From an uncultured Acidobacteriota bacterium (GTDB lineage: Bacteria > Acidobacteriota > Terriglobia > Bryobacterales > Bryobacteraceae), in NCBI GenBank assembly GCA_902826685.1, contig CADEFT010000031.1:1-59358 (forward strand): a DNA stretch of 59,358 bases, written 5' to 3'. The number at the start of each line of letters is the position of its first letter. The first letter of the stretch is position 1. Below the pieces are notes generated by a model. The model was not told the DNA's origin. It searched no databases and worked only from the letters and a program-made list of their open reading frames with translations. The position numbers and the translations under genes are program-made. Shown one piece after another: positions 36,745 through 46,160 of this stretch.

Positions 36745-39741
36745 TCATGCCGCGCCCAGCTCCGGGTTGGGGTTCTGAATCCGCGCCAGATACGTCGTCC
36801 TCGGACGCGTATTGATGTCCTCAAGCAACCCGTAGTTGCGATGGTCGGCTTTGGCCTTCGCCGCCAGCGATTCCTTGTCGTTGAGGTTGCCGAACACGAT
36901 CGCCTGCGTGGGACATACCTGCTGGCAGGCGGTGAGAATCTCGCCGTCCTTGATCGGCCGGTCCTGTTTTTCGGCCTCGATCTTGACGCGATTGATGCGC
37001 TGCACGCAGTAGGTGCATTTCTCCATCACGCCGCGGCTGCGGACCGTGACTTCCGGATTGCGCATCGGATGATAGCTTTCCGTATACCAGTCGGCGTAGA
37101 GATACCAGTTGAAACGCCGTACCTTGTACGGGCAGTTGTTCGAACAGTACCGCGTGCCGACGCAGCGGTTGTACACCATCTGATTCACGCCGTCGTCGTT
37201 GTGCACGGTCGCATGCACCGGACACACCGGCTCGCACGGCGCGTTCTCGCAATGCATGCAGGTGAGCGGCTGCGAATAGGCGGCCGGATTGGCGAAATCG
37301 CCCTTGTGATAGCGGTCCACGCGCATCCAGTGCATTTCGCGGCCGCGGCTCACTTCGTCCTTGCCCACCACCGGAATATTGTTCTCGGCCTGGCAGGCGA
37401 CGATACAGGCACTGCAGCCGGTACACACGTTCAGGTCGATGCTCATGCCCCAGGCTGTGCCTTTGCCGTAGTCGTAGGGCTGGTAGAGCGTCAACGCCGG
37501 ATGCGGCGCCTCCCACATCTCCTTGACGAAATGCGGATGCTTGAGCAGTTCCTCTTCGGTACCGACGCGCACCAGCTTGCGGTTGGCCGCCTCGATGTCC
37601 ATCTCTTTCCACTGCTGGATGCCGCCGTGAGTTTGCGTCGACACGACGCGATAGCTGTTGCCGGTCTTGGAGATTTCCACCGCGTCGGCATAGAGCCCGT
37701 CGTTGTGGCGGATCGCGCTTGAGTTGAACCCGAGCCCGGTGCCGACCTTGCCGGCCCGCGTGCGGCCATAGCCGCCATGCACGGTGACCGAGTTCAGCGC
37801 CTGCCCGGGCACCATCCAAACCGGACCGCTCACCGACTTGCCGCGCACCTTCAGCGAAACGACGTCGGTGGGTTCGATGCCCAGCTTCTCGGCCGTAATC
37901 GGATTGATGAAGACGGCGTTATCCCAAACGGTTTTGGTGATGGGCTTGGGCAGCTCCTGCAGCCAGCCGTTATTCGAGTAGCGCCCGTCGAGCACGGTGG
38001 AATCGGGACGGAACGAAACTTCGAGATTGGCGGCCACCGCGGTGGGCGCCACCGCTTGCAGATTTCCGGAGACGACGGCTTTTTCCCGTGCCGCCGGAGC
38101 CGAACCCGCGATGAACCCGTCGTGCAGCCACTTCTGCAGCCGGCCCTCGAAATCCGCGGCGTTCTTGGAATCCAGGCGCCAATGGCGCTTCCAGATATTG
38201 TGCGCCGTACCCTGGCGGCCGGCCAGCGCCGTCACCAGTTCCAGAGCCGTCTTGCCGCCGTAAATCGGATCGATCAACGGCTGCAGCAGGGTGACGGTGC
38301 CGTCATAGGCCCGGACGTCGCCCCAGCTTTCGAGCGGATGCGCTTCGGGCATGTGCCAGTGCGAGAGCGCGCCCGTCTCGTCGTTGTAAAGACCCAGGTG
38401 AAGGCGATTCTTCACCTTCAGGAAGCTTTCCTTGAAATTCAGATCGGCCGGCGCCGTGTAGACTGGATTGCCGCCGAGCACCAGCAGCGTTTCCACCGCA
38501 CCCGAATTCATATCGGCGGCCAGCTGCTTCAGGCTGCCCGCGCCCGCCGAGCCTTCGATGGCATCGGTGACCATCACCGTTTTGCCGAGATTGCCCAGCT
38601 TTTCGTTGATAGCGAGCGCCATGGCATGCACGATCGGAGGCTGATGATCGCCGGCGATCACCAGGCTTGCGCCGCGATGATCGTTCAAGTCCTTGGCAAC
38701 CGCGTCCAGCCACTTGGGCGAACCCGTGGCCGCGCCGCCCGCCAGCGCGACACCGAACTTCGCCGCCAGCGCGCGCGCGAAATGTTCAATCTCGACGGCC
38801 CGCAACGGCAGCCGGTGATCGGCGAGCGAACCGGTGGACGTCGGCGACACCTCCACCGCATACAGCCGGTTCATGACGCGCTTGCCCTCTTCCGGACGGC
38901 GGCGCGCCGCGAAATCGCGGGCGTAACGGACGCTTCCGGCGCCCGTATCGAGGAAATCGGAGTCGAGCGAGAGAATGACGTCGGCGGCTTTGACGTTGTA
39001 GTAGGTGTGCAGCGGCTCGCCAAACGCCAGCCGCGCCCCTTGCCGCGCGCCATCGGGATTCAGCGCATCCCAGGCGTGCCACTTTGCCTGCGGCATTTGC
39101 GCCAGAAAGGCCTGGATCGCCGCGCTAAGACTGGGGGAGGTGACCGTTTCCGTCAGGATGCGCAAACCGGTGCCCTGTCTGGTGAAATGCTGTTCGCGAA
39201 GGACCGTTAACGCGCCCCAGAACGACGCCGGGGAGCTGGTCAACCCTTCCCGCAACACCACCTGCGACCGGTCCGGATCGTACATCGTCAGCAACGAGGC
39301 CTGCGCGAACTTGTCGGTGGAGCCCAGACTGCCCGGATGTTGCGGATTGCCTTCGATCTTGGTGGGGCGGCCCTGGTGGCTTTCCACCAGTACGCCGGTG
39401 CCGTAGCCTGCTTCAAGATGCGCCGTCGCGTAATAAACCGCCTGGTTCGAGGCGAACTCCTCCGGCGGCTTCACGTAAGGGACGATCTTTTCAAGCGGCT
39501 GCCGCGTACACGCGGTCAGCCCCGCCAGCCCCAGCGAAGCGCCCATCAGCCGCAGCAGGTTGCGCCGGTCGAGCGGTCTGCGCCAGTCCGTCCCCACCTG
39601 CGGGAATTCGTTTTCGAGGTAGTCCTGGAATTCGGGCGTTCCGGCCAGTTCCTCAAGGCTCCGCCAGTACTGCGGGCCGCTCTCTCCGGCCAGGCGCTCC
39701 CGGATCGCGCCGAGGTCGAGCTGTGGGTTCGTTCCACTCAT
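36745..39741 (-). CDS. actB: Alternative complex III subunit ActB (molybdopterin-oxidoreductase-like plus Fe-S protein)
   Basis: The 998-residue protein starts at the ATG that overlaps the actA stop. The frame continues to 40044 only as an actA shadow. A Tat signal (RRNLLRLMGASLGLAGLTAC, residues 59-78, with Cys-78 as a likely lipidation site) sits behind a 58-residue N-terminal extension. Residues about 80-740 resemble a molybdopterin oxidoreductase that lacks the cofactor, as is usual in ActB. The C-terminal part has four ferredoxin-type cysteine groups (CTGCSACIVAC, CMHCENAPCEPVCP, CVGTRYCSNNCP, CTYC plus CQQVCP) for the iron-sulfur chain from quinol to heme. Confidence 0.93.
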   Translation of the reverse strand: MSGTNPQLDLGAIRERLAGESGPQYWRSLEELAGTPEFQDYLENEFPQVGTDWRRPLDRRNLLRLMGASLGLAGLTACTRQPLEKIVPYVKPPEEFASNQAVYYATAHLEAGYGTGVLVESHQGRPTKIEGNPQHPGSLGSTDKFAQASLLTMYDPDRSQVVLREGLTSSPASFWGALTVLREQHFTRQGTGLRILTETVTSPSLSAAIQAFLAQMPQAKWHAWDALNPDGARQGARLAFGEPLHTYYNVKAADVILSLDSDFLDTGAGSVRYARDFAARRRPEEGKRVMNRLYAVEVSPTSTGSLADHRLPLRAVEIEHFARALAAKFGVALAGGAATGSPKWLDAVAKDLNDHRGASLVIAGDHQPPIVHAMALAINEKLGNLGKTVMVTDAIEGSAGAGSLKQLAADMNSGAVETLLVLGGNPVYTAPADLNFKESFLKVKNRLHLGLYNDETGALSHWHMPEAHPLESWGDVRAYDGTVTLLQPLIDPIYGGKTALELVTALAGRQGTAHNIWKRHWRLDSKNAADFEGRLQKWLHDGFIAGSAPAAREKAVVSGNLQAVAPTAVAANLEVSFRPDSTVLDGRYSNNGWLQELPKPITKTVWDNAVFINPITAEKLGIEPTDVVSLKVRGKSVSGPVWMVPGQALNSVTVHGGYGRTRAGKVGTGLGFNSSAIRHNDGLYADAVEISKTGNSYRVVSTQTHGGIQQWKEMDIEAANRKLVRVGTEEELLKHPHFVKEMWEAPHPALTLYQPYDYGKGTAWGMSIDLNVCTGCSACIVACQAENNIPVVGKDEVSRGREMHWMRVDRYHKGDFANPAAYSQPLTCMHCENAPCEPVCPVHATVHNDDGVNQMVYNRCVGTRYCSNNCPYKVRRFNWYLYADWYTESYHPMRNPEVTVRSRGVMEKCTYCVQRINRVKIEAEKQDRPIKDGEILTACQQVCPTQAIVFGNLNDKESLAAKAKADHRNYGLLEDINTRPRTTYLARIQNPNPELGAA

Positions 39742-40388
39742 CGATGGCATGTGTAGCAATCCGTGAATTTCTGAATTTTGTACTCGGCCACCAGTTTGGC
39801 GCCCAGCTCTTTTTGATCGGCGGGATGCTGGTAGGTCATATCGAAAACTTTGTCCTTCGGCCGCACACGCATTTCCGGATTGCGATGGCATTCCAGGCAC
39901 CACTCCATGTAGAGGGTGTTCTGCTGATACATGAGCGGCATCTGATCCACGCGGCCGTGGCACTCGCTGCAGCCCATTCCCTTGTTCACGTGGATCGAAT
40001 GATTGAAGTAAACAAAGCCCGGCAGGTCGTGAACACGGTTCCATTCCAGCGATTTGCCCGTCGCCCAGCTCTGCCGCACAGGCTCAAGCATCGGTGCGTT
40101 GGTCCACACCATCGAGTGGCAGCTCATGCACGTTTCGGTCGCCGGCATCCCCGCGCTCGCCGAACGCTCGACGGTGTTGTGGCAATACCGGCAATCGACG
40201 CCGAGCCCAGCCACGTGATGCTTGTGCGAAAACGGCACCGCCTGGTCGAATGGAATTCGCGTGCGGGCGACAAAAGGCGATTTGTTGATGGCCCACAATG
40301 CCGCGCCGACACCACCCGCCGTCAGAAGAAGAGCCACGATGCTCACCTTCGACACGGTGTTCATGCTTGGTTTGAAGATCTGCGCCAT
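39738..40388 (-). CDS. actA: Alternative complex III subunit ActA, pentaheme cytochrome c
   Basis: The 216-residue protein has one N-terminal membrane anchor (VSIVALLLTAGGVGAALWAI) and five CxxCH heme motifs, at residues 66-70, 87-91, 140-144, 164-168 and 211-215. Several unattached histidines can serve as distal ligands. It is the first gene of the ACIII-oxidase operon. A consensus promoter lies 36 bases before its start and AAGG precedes the ATG. Confidence 0.93.
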   Translation of the reverse strand: MAQIFKPSMNTVSKVSIVALLLTAGGVGAALWAINKSPFVARTRIPFDQAVPFSHKHHVAGLGVDCRYCHNTVERSASAGMPATETCMSCHSMVWTNAPMLEPVRQSWATGKSLEWNRVHDLPGFVYFNHSIHVNKGMGCSECHGRVDQMPLMYQQNTLYMEWCLECHRNPEMRVRPKDKVFDMTYQHPADQKELGAKLVAEYKIQKFTDCYTCHR

Positions 40389-40423
40389 AGCTACCTTGCG
40401 GTCGGAGAACGATGGAACCCCTA

Positions 40424-40453
40424 ATTATAGAAATCAGCCGGATCTCTTGTCAA
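40424..40453 (-). promoter_or_regulatory. Consensus sigma-70 promoter of the ACIII-oxidase operon
   Basis: On the minus strand TTGACA (complement of 40448-40453) and TATAAT (complement of 40424-40429) are both perfect and are spaced by 18 bases. The start codon of actA lies 35 bases below the -10 box. No second promoter is evident within the tightly packed operon that follows. Confidence 0.85.
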
Positions 40454-40568
40454 ACTACAAGAATTACTGCCGCACAGTAAAATGTGGCCCGCTGGCCCCC
40501 ATAGGTAAGGTGCATCGAAGCGTTTGATTTTCTCACAAGATTCGCGGCGGGGAAAAGCTGTTTTTTTG

Positions 40569-40586
40569 GAATTCCGGGAGGAATTC
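40569..40586. other. Short perfect inverted repeat in the actA/efflux intergenic region
   Basis: GAATTCC and GGAATTC (40569-40575 and 40580-40586) can form a 7-bp hairpin with a 4-base loop, just past the stop of the efflux adaptor gene. Seven T residues lie on the plus-strand left side, so it is not a normal intrinsic terminator for the minus-strand gene. The rest of the 204-base gap holds the actA promoter and nothing else recognisable. Confidence 0.4.
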
Positions 40587-40592
40587 AAAGAA

Positions 40593-41840
40593 TCATTTCG
40601 CCACGGGCGCGGCGGGCTTCACCTCAACGCCATCCTTTACTTTATCGTCAGGATGCGGAACCACCAGATCCCCTTCCTTCACGCCATTCAAAATCTCGGC
40701 CGCCAGGCCATTGCGATGGCCGGGCTCGACCGCCCGCTTGCGGACCGCATTGCCGTCGACGGCGAACACAAACCAGCGGTCCTGTTCGCGAAACAGCGAG
40801 CTGGCCGGCACCTGCAGCACCTGATCGCCCGACCACAGGACGAATGCCGCCTCCACCCGGTAGCCTTCGCCCAGCCGCGCCCACTGCTGTTCCGGGGAGA
40901 CGATATCGGCGATGACGCGCACGCGCTGCTCCTCGACGCCCAAAGCGGAGATCTTGGTAAAGCCGGTGGGCTCCACCAGCCGCACCTGTGCCTGAAGCGG
41001 AGTCTCGCCGCCCCATCGGGTGAGCCGCACCGGCGTACCCGGCGCGAGCTTCACGGCATCCGACGACAGCACCTCGACGTTCACTTCGAGGCCGCGCGTG
41101 TTGCCGATTTCGAGAATCGCCTCGCCTGGCTGCGCGACGCCCTCGCTCTGGCGTTCGACTTTCACGACGCGGCCGGAAACCGGCGACCGGATCGCCGCCG
41201 CCTCGGACGCGCCCTGCTGCCTCACGGCGGGATTCGAAGCCGCCGCGCGCGCGGCGTCCACTTCGGCCCGCGCGCGGGCGATGTCGGCGCGCGCCTGCGC
41301 CACCGCCTGCTCCCCGGCCAGCCGCACGGCGTCGGTGCGCTTCCATTCGGCCCGCGTGCGATCCACGCGCTCGGCGGCAATGTCGCCGCTGGCCATCAGC
41401 TTTTCTTCCCGCGCCAGTTGCTGTTTCCAGTAATCGGCATCGGCTTCGGCGGCTTTCAACTGCTGTTGGGCCGAAGCGACCCGCGCATCGGCTCCCTCGC
41501 GCGCCGCCGAGGCCGCCTGCAGGCGCGCTTCGTTTTCCGATAACTTGCGATTGTCCAGCACCTCCGCCCGCAACGGCTCGATCATCGCCACCGTCTGCCC
41601 CGCCTTCACCGCATCGCCCACTTTCCAGTCGTGCCGCCGCAGGTATCCGGCCAGCGGCGCCGACACCACGAAGCGGTCGCGGAGCCGGGTCTTGCCCTCT
41701 TCCTCCACCGTCACCTCGAGCGGGCCGCGCTTCACCGCCACCGTCTCCACATCGAGCGGCTGCGCACGCATGCCGACGAAAACCGCCGCGGCGATTCCCA
41801 CACCCACCACCGTGAACACGGCTGCACGAGTCCAATTCAT
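40593..41840 (-). CDS. HlyD/RND-type periplasmic adaptor protein
   Basis: The 415-residue protein has one N-terminal anchor helix and the adaptor layout: a lipoyl-like half (VSAPLAGYLRRHDWKVGDAVKAGQTVAMIEP), a long coiled-coil hairpin (about 95-205, with KLSENEARLQAASAAREGADARV), the second lipoyl half (AAIRSPVSGRVVKVERQSEGV) and beta-barrel domains. It would connect the FtsX-type permease to an outer-membrane exit. It is the last gene of the ABC trio, separated from the permease gene by seven bases. No outer-membrane TolC homologue is in the window. Confidence 0.88.
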   Translation of the reverse strand: MNWTRAAVFTVVGVGIAAAVFVGMRAQPLDVETVAVKRGPLEVTVEEEGKTRLRDRFVVSAPLAGYLRRHDWKVGDAVKAGQTVAMIEPLRAEVLDNRKLSENEARLQAASAAREGADARVASAQQQLKAAEADADYWKQQLAREEKLMASGDIAAERVDRTRAEWKRTDAVRLAGEQAVAQARADIARARAEVDAARAAASNPAVRQQGASEAAAIRSPVSGRVVKVERQSEGVAQPGEAILEIGNTRGLEVNVEVLSSDAVKLAPGTPVRLTRWGGETPLQAQVRLVEPTGFTKISALGVEEQRVRVIADIVSPEQQWARLGEGYRVEAAFVLWSGDQVLQVPASSLFREQDRWFVFAVDGNAVRKRAVEPGHRNGLAAEILNGVKEGDLVVPHPDDKVKDGVEVKPAAPVAK

Positions 41841-41847
41841 GTACCGG

Positions 41848-44211
41848 CTATTCCCTTGTCTTCAGGACTTCCACAAGATCCATGCGATCCAGCTTCCGGC
41901 GCACACTGGCGCCGCTCAGCACCGCGGCGATCAGAATAATCAGCGTAGCGAATGAATAGCTCCACGGTGTGACCACCGAAGGCACGCGAAACAAATCGGA
42001 TTGCATGCTGTTGGCCATGAACGTGGCCAGCCGGTTGCCCATCCACAGCCCCAGGGGAATCGCGGCCAGAACGAGAATGGCGAGTTCGCCCAACAGAATG
42101 TAGGAAATTTCCCCGCGCGTGTAGCCGAGCACGCGCAGACTCGCCAGCTCGCGGCTCCGTTCGCTGAAGGCGATGCGCGCCGTGTTGTAAATCACGCCGA
42201 TGGCGATGGTCGCGGCCAGAATGGTGTTGAAGAAAGCGAAAATCAACATCTGGCGCGCCATCGTTTCATAAAACGACTGCAGGATCCTCGCTCGCGCGCT
42301 GGTGGCGGCAATCACCGGCATGTCGCGCAGCCGCTTGTGAATCTCCGCCGAGCGTTCCCTCTCCGCCGCCATGTAGGCGCCCGAAATCGAATTGCCCTCG
42401 CGCAGCAGCCGGTTGAGCGCGCCGCGCTCCATGTAGGCCGATACGCCCACGAATTCCTTCACCAGCGAAGCCACCGGCACCTCCACCACCGCCTTGCGGC
42501 CTTCGAGCGTTTCCACGGTCAGCCGGTCCCCCGGCTTTACGGCCAGCATCCCGGCCAGGTAATCGGTGATCACCAGCCCCTCGGGCGGCAGTTCGGTGAC
42601 CGCCATTTGCGTGTTCAACAGGCGGCGCAGATCGCCGCCGTTATCAAGCCCCTGCAGCGTCGTGCGATAGGTGCGGTGGGCGTTGCGCAACTGCACCGGC
42701 ACCGTGCGCATCGGCTCGATGTAGGTCACACCGGGCAGCGAGACCAGCGAATAGAGCGCCTTCTCGGAAATCGGCTCGATGAAGGTGACCGTGAGATCGT
42801 CGCGCTGGGCGCGCTGAAACTGGAACAACACCATGAAATCGACCGCATCGCCCCAGAAGCCGCCCATCACCAGGATCGACGCCGAGGCGGCCACGCCCGC
42901 AATCGACAGCAACGCCTTCCACGGGCGCCGCTCGAGGTTCCGCCAGATCATCCGCGTCGGTTGCGTCAGGCCCCGGCCGAGGCCCAGCCGCTCGAGCAGC
43001 GTCGGCTTGTAGAGTCCCGGCGAGGCCGGCTGCATCGCCTGCGCCGGCGCCTCCGACGCGTATTGGATGACGGCCTGCACCGCGCCTAGCGCCGCCGCGG
43101 CCAGCGCGATGACAGCGGCTCCCGCGACCACCCCCGGCCGCAGTACGAAGTCGAGATAAGGGAAACGGTACACCTCCATGTAAAGGGTGACCATGCCGCG
43201 TCCCATCCACGTCCCGGCGGCGATACCCATCCCGACGCCAATCAGCACGATCACCGCCGCCAGCTTCAGAAAATGAATCACGATCGCCGGCGTCGTGTAG
43301 CCGAACGCTTTCAGAATCGCGATCTGCGAGCGCTGCGTCGCCATCAGCCGCGTGATGACGACGTTCAATAGAAACGCCGCCACCGCCAGAAAGATCACCG
43401 GAAAAACCGTGGCCATCTGCTTGAGCTGCCGGAATTCCTCCGACAGATAGCGATGCGAAATCTGGTCCCGCCGCGTGTGCGCGCCCTGCCCGCCATACGG
43501 CGCAAGCAACCGGTCCAACCGCAAAATCACATCCTCCGGCGAGCCGCCGCGCCCGACTTCGAGCGAGATCTGGTTGAACGCCTCCTTCATATTGAACGCC
43601 GCTTCGAGCGGTTCGCGGTTCATCCACAAGATCGCGTAGCTTTTGAAATCGGGAATGATGGAGCCCGGCTGCAACTGGTAAATGAACTCAGGCGATGAGG
43701 CGATCCCCACAACCGTGAGCTTCCGCCGCCTGCCGTAAACGGTGGCCGTGAACGAGACGCCCGGCTGCACTTTATGCGCGCTGGCGAAGCCGTCGGAGAG
43801 CACCACTTCCTGATCGCGCCCGTACTCAGGCAGCCTGCCGCTTCTCAAGTGAAGGCGGTTGAGCAGCGGCTGCCCCGAATCCGGCAGCGACAGCACCTGC
43901 GCCGTCACCGGATCGGGAAACTCGGGCAGATAGAGATTGCCCGGCACCGCGACACGCGCTTCCACCGCCTGCACGCCGTCGATCCCGGCGATGCGCTCGA
44001 GCAACTGCCGCGGCGCGCGCTTGCAGTTGGCGAAGACGGACGCAAACCGGAACTCGCGATAGATGCGCGCCTGCGAACCCTGAAGTGTATCGAGCGTCGA
44101 CGAGGAAAGCACGTATGTCGCCGTGCCGCCGGCCACCACGGCGGCAATCGCCAGCGCCTGGCCTTTCATGCCCAGCAGTTCGCGAAACAGCTTGCGGTCG
44201 AGGGCGCGCAT
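41848..44211 (-). CDS. FtsX/MacB-like ABC transporter permease
   Basis: The 787-residue protein has an N-terminal helix and a periplasmic domain, then two FtsX-type membrane domains. The first has three helices from about residue 270 (VIFLAVAAFLLNVVITRLMATQRSQIAILKAFGYT), and the second lies near the C-terminus (ERSRELASLRVLGYTRGEISYIL). The GIASSPEFIYQLQPG region resembles the periplasmic part of large putative efflux permeases. It probably exports a hydrophobic or peptide-like compound, or transmits force as MacB does. The ATPase gene lies nine bases upstream and the adaptor seven downstream. Confidence 0.87.
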   Translation of the reverse strand: MRALDRKLFRELLGMKGQALAIAAVVAGGTATYVLSSSTLDTLQGSQARIYREFRFASVFANCKRAPRQLLERIAGIDGVQAVEARVAVPGNLYLPEFPDPVTAQVLSLPDSGQPLLNRLHLRSGRLPEYGRDQEVVLSDGFASAHKVQPGVSFTATVYGRRRKLTVVGIASSPEFIYQLQPGSIIPDFKSYAILWMNREPLEAAFNMKEAFNQISLEVGRGGSPEDVILRLDRLLAPYGGQGAHTRRDQISHRYLSEEFRQLKQMATVFPVIFLAVAAFLLNVVITRLMATQRSQIAILKAFGYTTPAIVIHFLKLAAVIVLIGVGMGIAAGTWMGRGMVTLYMEVYRFPYLDFVLRPGVVAGAAVIALAAAALGAVQAVIQYASEAPAQAMQPASPGLYKPTLLERLGLGRGLTQPTRMIWRNLERRPWKALLSIAGVAASASILVMGGFWGDAVDFMVLFQFQRAQRDDLTVTFIEPISEKALYSLVSLPGVTYIEPMRTVPVQLRNAHRTYRTTLQGLDNGGDLRRLLNTQMAVTELPPEGLVITDYLAGMLAVKPGDRLTVETLEGRKAVVEVPVASLVKEFVGVSAYMERGALNRLLREGNSISGAYMAAERERSAEIHKRLRDMPVIAATSARARILQSFYETMARQMLIFAFFNTILAATIAIGVIYNTARIAFSERSRELASLRVLGYTRGEISYILLGELAILVLAAIPLGLWMGNRLATFMANSMQSDLFRVPSVVTPWSYSFATLIILIAAVLSGASVRRKLDRMDLVEVLKTRE

Positions 44212-44220
44212 TTGCGTGAT

Positions 44221-44937
44221 CTACCAGTGAAGCTCGCGCGGACTGCGGCGTTCGGCGTTAACGTCCACCGACTGCACGTGGCCATTGCTCATATGCACCA
44301 CGCGATCGGCCATGCGCGAAATATCGGCGTTGTGGGTGATGACGGCCGTCGCCGTGCCCAGAGTGCGATTGACGGTGTCGATCGCCTCCAGCACCAGCAC
44401 ACCCGTCTCCGAATCGAGCGCCCCCGTCGGCTCATCGCACAGCAGCACGGCCGGCCGTTTGGCGATGGCGCGCGCGATGGCCACTCTCTGCTGCTGGCCG
44501 CCCGAAAGCTGCGAGGGAAAGTGGTTCATGCGATCCTCCAGCCCCACCAGCTTCAGCGCTTCTTCGGGCGAATAAGGATTCTCGGCGATCTCGGTCACCG
44601 CCGCCACGTTCTCCTTCGCCGTGAGCGATGGAATCAGGTTGTAGAACTGAAACACGAAGCCCACGTGGCGCCGCCGGTACTGCGTCAACTGTTTTTCATT
44701 GGCGTGCGACAGGTCGAGGTCGCGATAGGCCACCGTGCCCGCCGTCGCCCGGTCCAGCCCGCCGAGTATATTCAGCAAGGTGGACTTGCCCGACCCCGAC
44801 GGCCCTAGCAGCACCAGCATCTCACCGGCGTAAAGATCGAAATCCACCCCGCGCAGCGCCTGCACCTGCACCTCGCCCATGTCGTAGACCTTGGTGAGCG
44901 AGCGGGCTTTGAAGATCGACTCTTGGGGTATAGTCAT
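44221..44937 (-). CDS. ABC transporter ATP-binding protein (LolD/MacB class)
   Basis: The 238-residue protein has Walker A GPSGSGKST, the Q-loop in VFQFYNLIPSLTAKEN, the signature LSGGQQQR, Walker B LLCDEPTGALD and the H-loop His in AVITHNAD. It would power the adjacent FtsX-type permease. Its ATG overlaps the stop of the PIN-domain gene (ATGA), so the trio is coupled to that upstream module and shows no leader of its own. Confidence 0.92.
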   Translation of the reverse strand: MTIPQESIFKARSLTKVYDMGEVQVQALRGVDFDLYAGEMLVLLGPSGSGKSTLLNILGGLDRATAGTVAYRDLDLSHANEKQLTQYRRRHVGFVFQFYNLIPSLTAKENVAAVTEIAENPYSPEEALKLVGLEDRMNHFPSQLSGGQQQRVAIARAIAKRPAVLLCDEPTGALDSETGVLVLEAIDTVNRTLGTATAVITHNADISRMADRVVHMSNGHVQSVDVNAERRSPRELHW

Positions 44938-45443
44938 ACGCTCCGAAGATCTTGAATCGAGAAAACATTCACCGATCGGCCTTGCGCAAACTGAGCCAGC
45001 TTCCTGTCAACCGACAGAATTTCAAGCCGATTTTGTTGCGCAACCCAGATCAAACCGGCGTCGGCCGGTCCAAGTTCAAGAAGGATCTTTCGATAGTCCG
45101 AGTCGGTATACAGGTCTTGCAGAGAGCATGGGATTTTTTCCATTCCGTCGGCCACCCCCAATACAGCCTTTTCCAGAGTCTCCCTATCGAAGCGAAGCTT
45201 GTCTCGTTGGGAAAAAACTTCGGAATCGACGTGCTGCGTGACAACGCGTCGCCGGGCGGATCGGCACACGGCAAACAACCGTCTGAACTCCTCCCATCCA
45301 AGCTGCCGTTGACCCCATACATCGTTGAGCACTTTTAAGGCGGCAGGCCCTTCCAGCCCCCTGATTTCGATCGTTTCGTATGCGATCAGAATCAGCAGGA
45401 TATTCGTGTCGATCGCGATCGACTTCAAATCCTCGCCGTTCAT
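44934..45443 (-). CDS. PIN-like domain protein (putative nuclease)
   Basis: The 169-residue protein starts with SIAIDTNILLILIAYE, and the likely PIN acidic residues are Asp-12, Glu-75, Asp-128 and Asp-146 (IDTN, HVDSE, GPADAGLIW, LSVDRKL). This pattern is the Mg-dependent RNase-like active site. It is longer than most VapC toxins, and its middle part (WEEFRRLFAVCRSARRRVVTQH) is unusual. The start overlaps the preceding 229-residue gene by four bases, so the two form a pair, and the stop overlaps the ATPase gene. G+C looks lower than in the transporter genes. A toxin or defence nuclease role is inference. Confidence 0.6.
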   Translation of the reverse strand: MNGEDLKSIAIDTNILLILIAYETIEIRGLEGPAALKVLNDVWGQRQLGWEEFRRLFAVCRSARRRVVTQHVDSEVFSQRDKLRFDRETLEKAVLGVADGMEKIPCSLQDLYTDSDYRKILLELGPADAGLIWVAQQNRLEILSVDRKLAQFAQGRSVNVFSIQDLRSV

Positions 45444-46129
45444 GTCACCGACGGCAGCGCAAAGGGAACGTCATTATCGAGCGATAAATCGGACCGCACC
45501 TGATCGAGAAGGGCGGCCAGCGAAGCTGTATCGCTTAAAAGCGATTGTCCTTTTTGCGCGCAAAAGCTTTGTGCTTCCGCGATAGGATGCTCTCGCAGAA
45601 CGGAGGCTAGCCGCGCTCCGTACGCTGCCCACAGCCGATGCGTCGTGTAATACTCTGGCAGGTTCTGAATCCCATTGACAAGATACTCCGCCAGCAATGC
45701 CTGCTGATCTTCCGGAGAAAAGGACGCGCCGAAGTTGCTGGCAAAATCTTTATTTAGAAGGGATGCAGACTCGGCGGCGATTGCCTCGAACTCACGCCGG
45801 AAGGCAGCGTTGGTTCGAATCCTTTCGAAAAGCTCGATGCAGGCTTCCCGAAGCCTGTCAATACCCTGGTCATGTTTCTGGATCAGCAGCGCACCTTCCG
45901 GAAAAAAGCCCAGGAATTGCTTCAGGTTTTCACTGCCCGCTTGATGCAGATATTCTTTCACGGGAGCGAGTTCGTCGAAACGCCGCTTATAAAAGCGAAA
46001 CGTCCAATTGCCTTCTTTCAACAACTCCCGCTCGCGGGAAAGGCCATGCAGCAGCGGGTTAATGACGGTATCGAACCAAGCTCGTACGATCGCGGGACGA
46101 TTCTTGATCTTGACTGTGTCATTCCCCAT
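45440..46129 (-). CDS. Uncharacterised 229-residue helical protein paired with a PIN-like gene
   Basis: The protein is mostly predicted helix with no signal peptide or membrane segment. Notable stretches are RAWFDTVINPLLHGLSRERELLKEGNWTF, with a Trp-rich start, and NLPEYYTTHRLWAAYGARLASVL. I recognise no family. It is larger than usual antitoxins and its coding sequence is visibly less G+C-rich than the neighbours. It overlaps the PIN gene by four bases. A TTGAGG-N17-CATAGT pair just before the start could be its promoter, leaving almost no leader. Confidence 0.55.
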   Translation of the reverse strand: MGNDTVKIKNRPAIVRAWFDTVINPLLHGLSRERELLKEGNWTFRFYKRRFDELAPVKEYLHQAGSENLKQFLGFFPEGALLIQKHDQGIDRLREACIELFERIRTNAAFRREFEAIAAESASLLNKDFASNFGASFSPEDQQALLAEYLVNGIQNLPEYYTTHRLWAAYGARLASVLREHPIAEAQSFCAQKGQSLLSDTASLAALLDQVRSDLSLDNDVPFALPSVT

Positions 46130-46160
46130 GCTTTCACTATGCCGGAATCGCCTGCCAACC

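Noticed and set aside
39742..40044. Extension of actB to 40044
   Set aside because: The extra residues read out of frame through actA. The ATG at 39741 overlaps the actA stop and gives a normal Tat signal position.
40569..40586. Perfect hairpin as the terminator of the efflux operon
   Set aside because: On the minus strand it is followed by A residues rather than T residues.
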